Shown: positions 12,401-27,400 of the stretch, piece by piece
Layout: each line of letters begins with the position of its first letter
How positions within the stretch are numbered: position 1 is the first letter of the stretch
DNA from: Anticarsia gemmatalis
Taxonomy: Eukaryota > Arthropoda > Insecta > Lepidoptera > Erebidae
Reading direction: 5' to 3'
DNA length: 64,000 bases
NCBI RefSeq assembly: GCF_050436995.1
Contig: NC_134770.1
Coordinates: 3,668,501 to 3,732,500, forward strand
Notes under the pieces: model-generated
What the model was told of the DNA's origin: nothing
Databases searched by the model: none
The model's input: only the letters and a program-made list of their open reading frames with translations
Program-made: the position numbers and the translations under genes

Positions 12401-15400
12401 TGTATATAGGCGAAAGATGATAATGATAACATACCTGGACACGTGGTCTACCAACTGCGTCTGCAGCAGCAGATTCTTGCCAGGCAGCAAGTAGTCACAG
12501 ATGTTGTTCTGTGAGGAACGCACGGCTACTCCGTTACCCACGCAAAGAGAACACAGTACGTCCAAGACTTTAGGGTCGCGACCGTGCTTCTCCAGCAGTG
12601 AGATGATTACTTTGATGTGTTCGTCCTGGAAGAAATGAAACCCATTAATGTCTGCTTAGCTAGAGCAATTAAGGCTCGGTCAGCCATAGTATAAAAAGAG
12701 GTATTTTTTTGTGCATAAATTAACGGACTTTTATAATGCCAATAGCTTGTACGTGTTGCATTCGGACGTAAGCTGCGTATTTAGTATTTTTTTTCATCAA
12801 GCTTTGTTGTCGTCCAACACCTCAGATGTTCCTGCATAACAATTGAGGTTTATATTGTCAAATGTCACCATGTCATAAATTCTAGAAACTCACCCTCATC
12901 ATGTTCAGAGCTTCAGGCGAGTCAATAAGCACACAATGCAATACATCGAGCATTCCCGTGCCTTCGCCCGACGCCTGGGAGCCCAGTCGAGAGAACAGCC
13001 AGTTGAGACGGTTCGAGTTGGCGAACTGGGCGCAGTTGGTGTGGTTGCCCTTGATAATAGCGGCTGTGGACGAAAACAAATTGTAATTGTAAAGGATATA
13101 ATAACAAAAAGAGGTAATATTCTCCGGAGGAGCAATTTTCTACCACTATCGATAAATATTGTCTTAAAAACTGATCAGCGCCTCTAGCGTATTTCGTAAG
13201 AACTACTTTTGACTGCTCAAACAGCTGTCAAGAAAATAGGTATTATGTTACTTTGATGAGTTAAATTATATGGTTAAGTATAACTATACATATAATTAAA
13301 GTTAAGCGTTGACTGCTCGAAACTAATAGACCACATTACTAGCTAAATTGCATTTTTCATTTTATGTTTAAACCATAACTAGATCTTCAATTAACTACAA
13401 ATAGAACTACAGCTTCATAACTTACCAAGCAACTGATACAAGTATCCTGAGATCATTTCCCAGCTCTGCCCAGACTCGTCTCCCGCGAGGAACCCAGCGA
13501 GGAAGCCCTGCGACGTGATCACGTTGATCTTGTCAATAGCTTCCAGGATCAGGTTGAGGATACCTTCCTCTTGGAACAGGTCCTGTCGGTTGCGCAGCGC
13601 ACGGAATTTGTTTTGTTTCTCTTCGTGTTCTGGAATATAAGGAAGAAACAATGAGGTTTATTGATGATTGTCGCCACACAACTACTATTGCGTCGGGTCG
13701 TGGGTTAATTCCCAAACGGAGCAATTATTAGTGCGATCCACAAATAATTGTTTAGGGTTTGGTTGTACTTTGTGTCCGTCGTTTATATGTTTGTAAAAGT
13801 CCCCGCGACTCAAGAGCAATTGTTAGTGCGGAAGTTGTCTATTTTTTAAATAAAAATAAAATAAAATTACATTTTTGATAGACGTGTGTAACTCAAAAAT
13901 TATGGACATAATATTATGAAAATCTCAAAAATATTCTTGGTTTTAGCCACTCAAAGAGGACCATTGACAATCTAAATAGGTAAAATGTATGTTAACGTAC
14001 CCATATCCTCATCAGGCTGTGCGAAGTAGTTGATCAGATCTTCAAGGCACATCACCATTTCGTTAAGATTCACCGAAGCGAAAAACATCGAGTGACGACG
14101 GTTCTCTTGAAGAGTTTCAAGGCCACTGGAATAACGTTTTTTTTATTATAACATTCCCAAGAAGAAAGTTAGGTTATTTTTTTATTTCAACTGACAAACC
14201 ACAAAGCAAATACTACAGTGCTGCCATCTAAGACCGCTTGATAAAAAAAATTGCGAAGATTTTACCGTCCTATTGGTGCGCTAAATTGTAAAAATAAAAT
14301 TGCTTATCAGAATATGTAAATTCAGGTATTGCACTATATTAATTATGTTGATATCAATTTTAGTAGTAGTAGAAAGTTTCAATTAAATTAGCCTACTGGG
14401 AAACTAGCGTGGTTGATAATTGTACCGAGTCATAATCCTGTTATATAGATCCTGTTATATCCTTTTACCATTTTCCCTTAACAAGCAAAAAGTAAGGTGT
14501 AGGACCAATAGCATAACGGGTACTCTGAGATAAAAGCGAAAAAAAATGTCATGAAGAGAGATTTTGTGGCCCGATTTAAGCCTTTTTAAATGAGGCTTGT
14601 TAGACACATATTCGGTTCGGCAATAAATTTATCGAACAACAAAACCGTCATCTACACCTTGGTTTTGCCGCCCGGTTAGGCCGAATAATAGAGAACCGAA
14701 TATGTGTAGCAAGCCTAATAAGCTGAAAAACTAGAAAAAAAATGCAATTACTCACGTAATAAACTTGGTGAAGAGTGATGAACACTTTCTGATGACCCTG
14801 GCTGTGCGAGACTCTTCCTCCTGTGAACGGGAGAAGTCCAGCCCGTCGTCCATCTTGCCTTCCTCGTGGAGTATCGCTTGTTTTTCTTCTACCTTACCCA
14901 CACCTTTCTTCTTTGTTTCGTATGACTACAGAAGACAATTTATAAGTATTAATAATTTATATTTGTCGATATTATTTAGGTTGAGTTAGTCCTTACTGAA
15001 AAATTTGTAAAAAAAATATTTTGTGTTTAAGAATGACAGAAATATTTACACTTTCTGACTCATTAACGTTCAAGCGCATTAACGTTAAGAAAATTCTATG
15101 CAATATCAGAAAAACAGATATAGTGGGTTTCAAATTCAACTTTTATGCTATAGAAGAGACACTAATCAGTAATTTTTTTTTCATAATTGAGAACGAGAAT
15201 ACGTAGGCAATTTCCGCTGAAATAGATTTAATAAAACGTTTTACTACAAAGCTCCTCACCTTATAAGACAGCCACAGTCCAGTCTCAGAGTGCTGTACAA
15301 TAACAGTGGAGTCACCATACTTGATGATGGGCGCGCCGATCACTTCCAGATCCTTGTCCTCGAGCTGCTGCTTCTGATCGTCCTTCTCTTGACGGAGGCA

Positions 15401-18400
15401 GAAGGCACATGATGCGGTAGTCGCTTCTTCCCTGAAAGAATACATGAAGGTTAATGTAATATTCTTTTATATACGTATGTCAGAATGTGAGGCTTGATGA
15501 TTTTGTTACTGTAGTGATTTTTGAGGAGTATAGTGGAATTTACAGATCTGTAGATGGCGCCACTTGCTATGGAGGGTTGTTCAGGCAGACGACCGGATGT
15601 AAAAACATCAGCCAAAACTATTGACAGTACGTTTTTCAGAAAGAAAACATGTTGTGGCTATCCTATTAAACGTGAGTTAATGACAAGATAAAAAAAGTTG
15701 TCGCCATGTAAGGTTTCGTAAAAATGCAATTTATTTTTTTATTGTTTTGAATATTTAATTTGATAAAAACGATAGTAATAATAAACTAAAAGCATAGTAT
15801 TAGAAACCATTTCAAATGAGGGATGTTTTTTTATGTTAATGTTTCATGAGAAATAAGGTCATTTATTTTTAAAACTTAAAATATCTTTTTGACACTCTAA
15901 AGTACCATTAATTCAAATTCAACAAACTTAGTAATTTGATACCAACCTGCTAACTAAATACAGTTCATTCTGGTCGTTGACCCCCAGGTATCTGCCGGTA
16001 GTGATGTGTCTGATCCTCATAGGATGGTACCAGTTGATGAAGCCACCTGCCCACTTGGTGCGCGCCAGCTCGAGCCGCCAGAGCGAGCGCGCTTGGGACA
16101 TCACTGACCCGCCTTCGTAGACCACAATACTGAGGGAAAAATAATAATAAATAAATATTATTGGACAATTTACACACAGTCATTTGAGTCAAAAGCAGAG
16201 CTTGTATTGTGGTAACCAAATAACTGATAAATATACATAAATACTGCTAAATACATTTTTATATAGGTAATTTAAGTGAGGATGATCGTTTAGGTCTTTT
16301 GAGTAGGTAATGTAATTATGATTGTTCATATAAACTTTATATGTATTTTGCAAAATCATACCAAGACCCGTGTGATGTTCAGTATTAAAAAGGAAATGCG
16401 ATGTAGTAATAGATCTGCTAATCTTCTTTCTTTTATGTATACGTTTTACAGTTAAAATGTTCATCTTTCAAAAGTCTAGATATATTATTGTGTGTATCGA
16501 ATAAACGCAGAAAACATTCGACAGAAACCCGGAAATTACGATACCATCGGGCGATAAGAACTTTTGCATTTCAATTTATAACTTTGACTTCGAATAACTT
16601 TTCTTTTAGGAATGAACGTGACAGCATAAAGCGAAAAAAAGTTTGCCTACAGAAATACGATATTACCTTTACATTAGGATACAAGATATTTTTTAACATA
16701 CACAAAATTATACATCTTCAAATTCAAAGTGGTAACATTTTTCTCATTTTTTAAACTAGCAACACATTTCAATTTCGGCAAAGCAATCTAATATACATAA
16801 GTCCATCTACAAACGAATTCACTTTCGCGTCTCTTCGTTTTACGATGAGAGTTAATAAAATAAACTCAGTAAAAAATACTCATGGAAAATGTATCCGACT
16901 TCCTTTCCTCTTGCTTTTTACTTTATTATGGTTATAAGATGTTTTACTCCCATAAAAATATTTTGATGGAATTTCCAATTTCTTTTCGCCGTGTAATAAG
17001 TAGATTTATAGAATACTGTATCTTTAAGTAGACTGTGTAGACTCGATTAAAGAATACTATGCTTGTTTATTCAATAGATATGATTAACTAATGAAATCAA
17101 AATGCGAATTGAACGCAATTAGTTATGTATTTCTGATACACAACATCATGTTTATAAACCTGTACACCTTAACCTTAGACGTATAATATGCACTTAGGCG
17201 GGCCTATTGTCATTACCCATAGTATACTAGCAATTTAGAAAATACCATTATTCTCGACATGTTTCGATTAGCTTAACCATACCAATATCGTCATCAGATC
17301 GTTTTAATCTATCAGAGAGGCTACCCAGCAGTTATCCATAAGTCATAAAACTGAATCACACTTACTTCTGCCCCCCATCCTTGGTCCACGTACTAGGTAT
17401 GGTGAGGCACTCGTCTCCGCCGTGGAAGAACCTTAGCACGTCGCCTCCGAACACATAGCCTACGTATTTCATACGAGAAATACCCGTGCCGTACGGCTGC
17501 ACCGACCAGTGCGTCACGTGAAACGACGCGTTCACTATAGATACTTCATTTTCCTTTGTTGTGTGCTGGAAATATAGAATAGGTTATTAGTATCGAAGGT
17601 ATGTTTTGGAGAAGGTAGTGCTGAAACTAAAGGGACGTGTAAAGGGTTTGCGATTGGTTGGTACTTTACATTTAGTGAATTTGGAAGCTATTTTACGTGT
17701 TTTGTGCTAACTATAGTTGCTACGGAACAAAAGGAATATTTACTTTTTACAAAAAAACATCAAAAAATAATATAGAAAAAGATTTTTTTGGCAATTTATG
17801 GATTCGATAAATCATATTTCTAGTATTTTGTGTCGCATCCATCATAAAAACACTATCCACCATTAACAGAAGCCTAATATTTTATATTTGTTATTACAGA
17901 TTTACAAACTATTTATTTTTTTAATACCCAGTCAACATCCAAAATAAGCCACTTGTACCTACATCCCATTCCTAAGAATAGATTACATCGAGAAAATGCC
18001 ATTTTCTAAAATGTTGTGATACTACAACAGCATGAAAGGACATGTGAAGGAAACGCTCATAAGTCTTTATATAATAATGAAACTACAACAATTACTGGTG
18101 ACATTTATACAACACGACTCTTAGATTAATTACTTTGAAATGTCAAATGTAAATAAATTATAACAACCAGTCGTCCGACAATCGATGAAATACGAAAAAT
18201 GTTTTGTGTCGCTACAGAAATCTTTCACATACACAAATGGTTCAAATTATAACAGTGACTACACGACAGACAGAATGTGTTCAACTACACAACATTTAAA
18301 ATGTGTTCTGTGTATGAAATACATAAAAAAATGTGTTATTAACATAATACGACTTCAATGAAATATCCCAATGTAACAAATAATCTACGACACTGTGCGT

Positions 18401-21400
18401 ATAACAAAAATAACAATTAGAGTACCAATGGAATGTAACAATAACATTTGAAGCCACAACGGCCACATGTGAATGAAACATAAATAACATTTAGTATTTG
18501 TGACCTCACCGATAGGATAAACCTTAATCCTTTTGTGTGGCGAGAGGAGCAACCTGACTGCGACAGTAATACTTTTCCCTGAGGTCAAATATATTAACAT
18601 TTAAGACCTCTAGATACTTTTTATATGTATGAACTTTTACAAACGTGCAGGTCAATTCATCTTTTATACGAAATATGTAGAATGTATGAATCCCTAAAGA
18701 AAAATAAAATTAAGGCGACTCCAATCGCTAACTAAATGAGCCCTATGAGGCATATTATAATAACCATAAATTGTATGTTTAAGCATTTAAGCTAGTTATA
18801 TAAAGAAGTCTATTTTTTTCTATTTCACACGAAAACGAGATAAATAATGTTTAAGACTAACACAAAATGTTAGAACTTTTGCAAAAATAAGTTCTTTTCT
18901 AATGTAATTTATTTAACAGTCGCAAGTTTAAAGATATGATAGAATGGCAAACTTACCAAGTATCTTTCAGTAGCTACGGAGACAAGAATCAAGTCGTCAC
19001 CAACTCGAACCTTCTCACCCTCAGATCTGTGAAAATAGACAGAATACTTTGAAGCACAAGAGTAGGCACACTAAAATATGGTAATATACTCATTTTCAAC
19101 AGAATACTTTGAAGCACAAAAGTAGGCTTTATAAAATCTAAAAGATGGTAAAATTCCCATTTTCTAGTCAGTCGTAGGCACTTGGTATCCCTGGACTCAT
19201 AATAAAAATAGGAGCACGTACATTAATGCGTACACGCACCTTTAGATATGGCTAATGTATTAGGCCGGGGAATAAGTCTTTTCGCATTATAGGTATGTAT
19301 GAAATTGTAATGAAATCTCTTTGGCTTCAAGAATCACAAATGAGTACACGGTTCATTAGGTTTCTTTCAGTGAGCTCGTGAGGTACCCAAATATCGAGCT
19401 TTTTTGTGTAGAGAAAAGATTTTATTACAAGTTCACACATACTATAATGCGAAAAGACTTTTTCCCCGACCTAATATACGCAAAAAAAAACACATTTGTT
19501 CGTGAACGTGATTATACGTTTCTTTTGAGTAAGCATTTAGGTAATTCGACCATAATATATAAACAAACAGCGAAATCAAGTTCCTATTTTTAAAGTCTTT
19601 AAGTTGTACAAATGTTCATATCATATTATCATCTGATACAAACTTAGCCACTTTGCCAATTAATCTTTACTATCCATTAAAAAATTCAATACTCAGTATT
19701 TTATTTTCAGTCAAAGCGTTAGCGTCATCCCTCGTAAAACAAAATACCACAGCCCTCTCGTCTCGGTTTCAGCGATAAAAAGTGCGATCAAATAAAAAAG
19801 CGTTTTTGGTATTTCTACAAAGCTGCTTATATTTCAAAGTCCGAAATAAAATGCGTTTTTCAATCTTATTTCAGAGAAAAGAAATGAGGTTTTTCGTTTC
19901 AATACTTAACGAGATCTTGGACGCTACATTTCTTTGTTTTATTTAATGTTTTTTGCAAACATTTATTCATGGCTATCATTTATTTTTTTAAACGAGATAG
20001 CGTGTTTTTTCAGTCAACAACGCATTTTTTTTCATAATCCATGACAAACTTACATCATCCATTACAATATTGACCAAGCCGCTCCAGGCTAATTTCTATG
20101 GTATGAGGCTAAGCACTTTACTTATCACGAGACCAAGTCTTATTTTCTTACTTTAAAAAAAGACAACTCCCGCACTAAGAATTGCTCTTGTGTCGCGGGG
20201 ACTTTTACAAACATACAAACAACGGACAAAAATACAACCAGACCCGAAACAATTATTTGTGGATCGCACAAATAATTGTTCCGTGTGGGAATCGAACCCA
20301 CGACCTCCCGACACGAAGGGGTAACCTAAATCACTGCGCCACGGAGGTCAGTGGTTTAGGTAAGTGACAAAAATTTGTTTAACATTGCCTTCAGACGTTA
20401 GAATAAACTATAGTCGCAATACACAAAGACCGTTGTCAGATGGGAATCGGTTCATATATATTACAAAGATTGTGTTACCTCTGCTTGCTAGCTGGATGTA
20501 GTGTCCACCAGCAGGCTTCTCCCTGCGAGTGCTCCTGCAGACCCACGTCGAAGGCCAGCTTGTCTTGAGACGATGATGTTGAGAGACATGCCAGGTACTA
20601 CACAGACAAACAAACATATATGAACAAAAATATCTAATAATATAAGTACAAGGCTTTGACAGGGGTTGAAGAAGAGAAACCCCCTACCCTTTTTTCTCTT
20701 CTAGTAGTAGCTAAAACGACACAAAACAAATTAATTTTAATATTTTCCTCAAATAACTTACGGTACATATCTAATTATGAGATACGTATGAACTTCTGTA
20801 ATGTGGATGAATAGAGAAGAATATGTTTCGGCTCAATATATTTTTTATCAAAGAATGTAAAAGCATTCAAATGGTCAGAATTTGAGTTTAAATCTCGATT
20901 CAGTACCTAGTAATTTATCGCCTAAGTTTAAAACCAAGTTACTAATAAATAACTAACTTGGCAATAGTTTTCTTTAGTTCTTTCCATAATACATTTGAGT
21001 AACCCCACTTTAGCCAAACAAGTCAACATACAGTAAACATTAATTACTGCAAGTGCTTCAAGAAAATGGCTTGAAGATTGCAATTGCAAGTCTTATTATT
21101 CATAGAGGTGACCTTAAACTTTTATTCTGCGGCATTTCATTTAAATGTATTCAAGTTTGCGGCAGTTTCCTTGAATGTATTTTAAAACTAAGGTAAGGCT
21201 TTTATTTCTATGAGGGATTTAAATGATCTTTGAGTACAGAACTTTTGTACTGACGGTGATACTTGAAGTTTAAAACTTTAGATCTCAAACCCTAAAAATG
21301 TATCTACCTATTTGTTTGCAAAAAAATATTTCGTGTGGGAATGAAACTCCTAAAATGTGGATTATGTGAATTGACCCCAGATAGGTAAAATATAAATACT

Positions 21401-24400
21401 TACCAGTCCAATTTTCTCACCCCTTAATTATTGTTATGAAAAAGTTAAGGGCTTAAAATTACTTAATACTAAGGTGCACAATAGGACTTATGCGTATGCG
21501 TGAAGTATTTTAAAGGAAACGATACCTTATAATAAAATACATATGTTTTGCATGTACATATCATCTTAATATAATGTATACATACCGCAATAGTTAAAGA
21601 ACTTAAATTAAAAATACATATATTTAAGTATATAACATATAATACATACCATGTCACTGTTAAGATGTCGCAAAAGTATAGCATTGCCGTACAAAAGCGT
21701 ACGATGTCCAGATCCGGTGCCTTTGCCCTGCAATAGACGAGCGAGTATTAAAGCCAATGTACCAAATATCGTCCCACAGTTCACTGATCTAATATAACTA
21801 TCAGTTTAACTGGATGAATTTATATTGCCGTCTGGATGAAACTAAAACTTGTATATTTATACTTGGCTTTTTTACTTTTATGGAATTAAATATTGTTTTA
21901 TAAAAAAAATGCTGAATTATTTTGAATAAAGATAAATGCAAATAAAATAAGGGTATGAAAGTTTCAAGAAAAAAGTTTCAAAGATCAAGTCAATAAAAAA
22001 TGTATTTCAAATCAAGAATAATAATTGTGGAATCCATTCAGAAAAAAATTAAGGTCTTATTTTTTCTACTGACATCTGTTTTTTTTTAATAAATGACATT
22101 TAAAAATGCAAACTATTGAAAATATCCAAATTTATTTATCAAAAGTTGATTTTACTATAATTTTCATGTAATAAGTATAAGTATATTATTAAGTTTATAA
22201 CTCAGTCGTCAGGCCAACAATCTAAACATATTCCGGGCGAGATTACACGTGTGTGATATTGCAACCCAAATTATATCTGACAACTGACAATCACTGTCCA
22301 TTATAATCTCATTGCTTGGATTCTTCTGATTCAAACATATGAATCTCTGAAATACTATTATTTATAAATAAGGTTTTAACTAGATATGTGTGTAACTTTC
22401 ATGATTACAAATTGAAGAACACAAAAAAATGTAATCTTTTTTTAAAGACAACTCAAAAAATATCTGACATTATCTATTATAAAATAATGCAATAATAGCA
22501 ATATTTTATAATATTCAATAGTGCATATTATTATTTAATAGTTATAATAATCGTGTAGGAAATTATAAATATTATAGATTTAAAAAAATATACATACATA
22601 AAATCCTGCCTTTTTCCCATGGGGTTAGGCAGAGATTAAAAAAACGCACGTTGTGCGTTTCAAAAAAATATACGAAAATATTTTTTTAATAAAATATTTC
22701 ATATAAAAAGTTTAGTTATTATTTACCAATACTTACTACTGAGAATATATTATTGATGTTAATAAGAAAAGGAAGATAGATTTGTAAACAATTCTAATAA
22801 AATACATGCTTGGGATTAGGTAAAGAAGAGACAAAACTACTTGCTATATACCATCTTATATCAATATGGGAATCTGACCCTGAAAGGTCAAGTTTTCAAG
22901 GTCGAGGTCATTGCGAGAATACGAAACATTTTGTATAAAAAATTGTTCATGATATATAGGTTGTAATAATATATTACAATAAATATTATTTTGTGTATAA
23001 TAGAATATATTGTGAGAGAAAAATTTGTGATGTATTCTGTAAATTTTATTTATGGTTGTATATTCGTATTTTCGTTGTAAATGTAGATAATCCGATATAT
23101 CTAGGATTTTGGTGTTTTCATTAGATTTTATTTATGGTAGAGAAGTGTGTTCGTATGTAAAATTATGTACAAAATGTATTGCCGATTTTAATAACCTTGT
23201 TTATACTTCAAAAACAGTTGATTTGTAATAGAAAGAGTACTATGGAAATGTGTTTTTAAAGTAATATTAAAAATAGTCAAAGTATTTCAGATGGTATAAC
23301 ATTATAAAACTAATAAATTAGTAACATTTCATTAGCGATCAAATAATGAATTTTGAAAGTTAACGACGTATTATAAAAAAAATGTTAATCAAAAATTTTG
23401 TAAGAAAAATTTCGAAGTCATAGCCAAATGTTTTTAACCAATGAGCCAAAAAAAATGAATGACAGCATGCACTTTACCAATAGGTAGAATACTCACTAAG
23501 TTTTCTTTTCCCTGGAAAAATATAAACCACGATCGCAATACGTATAACGAAATTATTCACAAAAGGACAAAAAAAATATACTGTTAACACAATAATAAAT
23601 ATCTGGTGTATACAAAATCATACAAAAAGATTTGCCTTTTGAAATCTTTACAGGACATCAGGAATTCGTTTCACCATTTCCTTGTCTTATGTTATCACAA
23701 AAGAACAAAACAGAAAAGAATTTCACTGATATTATAAAGTCAAAAATATACTATTTACTTTTGTTACATGTAACAAAACTGACACACACTAGTCGAACCA
23801 AAAAATTATTGAAAACATCAATTTGGTAGATGAATTGCAGATATTATTTTATTACAAAAAAAAAAATTGTTGGATTGTGATACAAAATTCATGGATATTT
23901 AAAGATTTCGTCTTTTTAGGTTTCAAATGAAAAAGTAAGTGTGACAAATTATGTTATTCATGTACGATAAAATATAAATATAATGTAATCATTTCAACTA
24001 AATTATAACTACAACTTTCAGTATGTGCGTTTTTTCTGTTACATGTTTTAAATGCCTAATTAGATTTCAACAAAATAATTAAATATTTAAATGAACCAAT
24101 TATATTTTTGCCAGTACAATACCAGATTGTACCGATAAAGTTAATAGTGAAACTAACCCTTTATTAGAACATATTTCAAGTGTAGTTTAGTCAAAATAAT
24201 AACTGAAAATTATTCATAGGGTGGTCATTATTATACTTCGGAAAGGTTGTTCAAATGTTAATCTTACAGGTACATATACTGTGTACATAGATATGGTCGA
24301 CTTGAGGTCAAATACTTACAGTTTCCGAGCCTGCCGCCGTCACTAACTCTTGCAAGGCTCTTACTGACAACGCCTGAAAGTAAAGCAATATTTTAGGAAA

Positions 24401-27400
24401 TAATTCGTAGCTTGCAGTTTTTCTTCTACAGCTGGATAAGAGTTTTCTCAGACAGAACTGAGGACTGTACCTCAGTTCTGTTTTCAGCCTGTGTATTGCG
24501 GAGCTAGCCCACTATCCTTTACTCAATAGCCGCCTTAGGAGCGTACAGAATTACGCGCGGGAAAGCAGCGCGCTCCTCGCTCGCGATTTTTTTTGCGGGC
24601 TTGACAAAATAAATGAGCGCGGCGCGTGGTCTTTCCTTTCTCCTTTCACGCGCGATAGTTGTTTCTATCACGCATCAAATTACAAAAGTAATTATATAGC
24701 ACCTGGCAGATGTTATCTAATTACTTTTGTTTTGAAAGATCGAAGAAAATTAATGAATTTTTGAAATCGATTCTCGACCTTTCCTTCGATTTTAAGTGGT
24801 CTGACTCTGGTGAAGTGAAGTGCTTTGCTTGGGAGCGTCGAACTTTGTCTTTCAATGATGTAATATTTTTATTTACCTGTTCAATAACAAAGACACACTG
24901 CGAGAGATCCGGCGGTATGTTCTTGTCGGCGATGTTCTCGAGGAAGCAGTGCCGGTTGCCGAAGCCCTCGGCCGCCAGGCACACGCGCTCACCCGTCGCC
25001 GTGCACGAAAGACATACCATGTCTTCCTGTAATACAAACATGTTACATTAATACTTAATAGTGGTGACCACTAATTATGCTTGATAAAAGAGCTTAAAAA
25101 AGATAGCTTCACAATCTGAAAACAATTTATTTTTTACGTCAATATTTGTGGTTTTAAAAAAGTTACGAATGCAGCTAAGTTATCTTCACCACTCTCCCTC
25201 TCCCTCTTTTTCTCAATTTTTTACGGGTACTTTATGAGAATATGAAGAAATATTCTTTTCACCTTTGATTTTTATTGTCATTCATTAAAGATTCGATTCG
25301 ATAAATTAGCAAAGTAGTGTGTTATCTGGCGAAAAGATTACGATTTTGAGACATAACTGTCTAACCACATTAAAGTAACTGAATATTATCCTTAAAAAAC
25401 TCCTTGGTTTTTTATCACAGAAACAAAATTAGAGCCCAAATATACAAATTCCTTCCTTCATCTAATCACTTAAAATCCAATAAACTTAAGTAGTAGCGTT
25501 ACTAAGAAGCTATTCATTAATATCTAACAGACCTACTGAACTGGAAAGATAAATAGACGCTCGAATGTTACTTGAATATGAGTTTAAACTTGGCTTTCAA
25601 ACTGATGGTGGTGATTTAGGGCTTTCCGTGAATTTAAGTTTAGTACTTTATAATCTTTATTCAAGATTCAGAACGACAAAAATACATACTTAAATAGTAC
25701 CTGTAAAATGTAGTCATCTTAATTCTGCCGTCGTAAATCTAAACACAGTAACTTAAGTTACTGTGTTTATAGTTTGTTTAGTTCTTTGGAATCAGGAGAC
25801 CGCGGGCTATTTGAGAAAGTTTTCGGTTTGTCTGTACGATGGATAGTTACCGAAATACATTAAATAAAAACACAGTATTATTACAAAAAAAAAAAAATTT
25901 TTAATAAAAAATACAGTATCTGTGTTATTTTAAATTAAATAACAGTATCTCACTACTAACTGTGTTTTTTTAACGTGAATAGGTTTACATTTTGTTTTTT
26001 TTGCTTGATTATAACACGGCTTCTTCAGTTACTGTGATTGCGTATAAAATATTGTTCAAAGATAAACAACAAATACTTGAATAAATCACAGTATCTCATT
26101 TACTGTATTACTGATTTTATACGTATTTCTAAGAAACATAGTTATAACACAGTATGTACATACTTACTGTGTCGTAATTCCCCTAATGTTAATATCTTTA
26201 CAAAGTTACAACACAGTAATAGGTAAAACTTGGTTACAACACAGTAACCGTTGAGTTACCGTGTTGTAACTTAAAAAAGAAAAAAATATTATATTATTAC
26301 CCTAGCTTAAAACACATTATCTAATTTTATTATTTATACAATAATAATATACTAGATATATATATACAGAATCAAAGATTTAACTATATACTAACATTAA
26401 AAGTTGCATGAAATAATATACAATAATTAGTATCTTCATGAGAGCAAAAATTAACCATTAAACTTCAACCGCGTTTTTCTCAAAACGCATATTTTGAAGT
26501 TACTGTGTTTAGATTTACGACGGCAGAATTGTAAAACACCAATAGGACGGCAATCGAAATATCGTAAATATAATGTACTTAATTAGTTGCTTTGTATTAA
26601 TTATTTAAAAAGACTGATTATAAATATTGTGTTAACCCATAGAAATAGTAGTAGTCGTGTCTCTATGAGTGGCTCTGAAAAGGTCAGCTTGCTTCCTGCT
26701 GACAGCAGGATGGCCATTACATTATCTATAGCAAGTTAAGTAGTGTAGAGAACTTAGTGAAGATAGATTCGAAGTTCTCGATACTATCTAAAATACAGAA
26801 GTTTGTATTTACTAATTGACCGGTGAAAAACCGCTGAACGGATTTAATAAGGAATAAATAACATATGCTTGTAATTTGTAAGTCACACCTAACTAAGTGT
26901 TAACAGCAGTTTCGTTCATCTAATTAACTGAGAAATACGCAGTAAAACAAATTTATATGTAGTGTTATTGCCTCGAGTCTTCTTCGAGAAGATTTCGATT
27001 GGTCCCGCCATCTCGCCCGCTGTAGTAATTACATGACGGTGATAAAATGTATCTTATTGCTCTTTTGGGGTTAGACAACGTACTTGGTAGTTTGTACTGC
27101 AGATATAGAACAGAAATCTTTTCTATTATAATGCTCAAGAACTTGTTTTGTCAGGTTTTACTTATTATATATAATGAGGTAACTTACCGAAGCTAGTGCG
27201 CACATATATCATAGTTCCTTTCAGTTTTTTTACTATTCGTATAGCTATTTCACTCAAATTACTTCTATAAAAAAGAACCTAAGCACGCACCATAATTATG
27301 TACCTAACCTTAAACTTCAGTGTTATTCTTCTGTCATAATCCAAAGTATTCCTATATAATAATAATGTCCTCCTAGCCGATATACGGCTACGGCGGTCAG

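Larger units (their letters stand above)
6089..15946 (-). other. RyR: RyR introns between exons 9 and 25
   Basis: Introns 6089-6779, 6934-8164, 8315-8957 and 9372-9847 each hold one Helitron-like short element, and the first two also carry LINE-tail-like fragments near 6210-6290 and 6975-7110. 8709-8795 is an AT-only palindromic run. A poly-A run lies near 9818-9835. Intron 13630-14000 holds a tRNA-SINE and 14126-14755 a foldback element. The remaining introns up to 15946 show nothing I can name. Confidence 0.75.
16130..24876 (-). other. RyR: RyR introns between exons 2 and 9
   Basis: Introns 16130-17365 and 17566-18956 show no recognisable element. 19027-20478 holds a local duplication (19035-19130), a mariner-type MITE and a tRNA-SINE. 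20598-21649 shows nothing. 21728-23496 holds a LINE-tail-like fragment at 22591-22660. 23512-24319 shows nothing. 24374-24876 holds a GC-rich MITE-like copy at 24530-24690. Confidence 0.75.

Noticed and set aside
19378..19593. Open frame across the mariner-type MITE (and its counterpart at 45592)
   Set aside because: It is non-coding MITE sequence read through; there is no transposase catalytic motif and it recurs only because the element recurs.
20280..20349. Possible tRNA gene on the minus strand
   Set aside because: The tRNA-like head is followed by the shared SINE body and the AGTGCGGGAGTTGTC end.
24710..25051. 113-codon plus-strand frame
   Set aside because: It is antisense to RyR exon 2 and has no recognisable domain.
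25731..26531. CRISPR-like array from the recurring CACAGTA motif
   Set aside because: Repeats are short, in both orientations and irregularly spaced within a TIR element of an insect genome.
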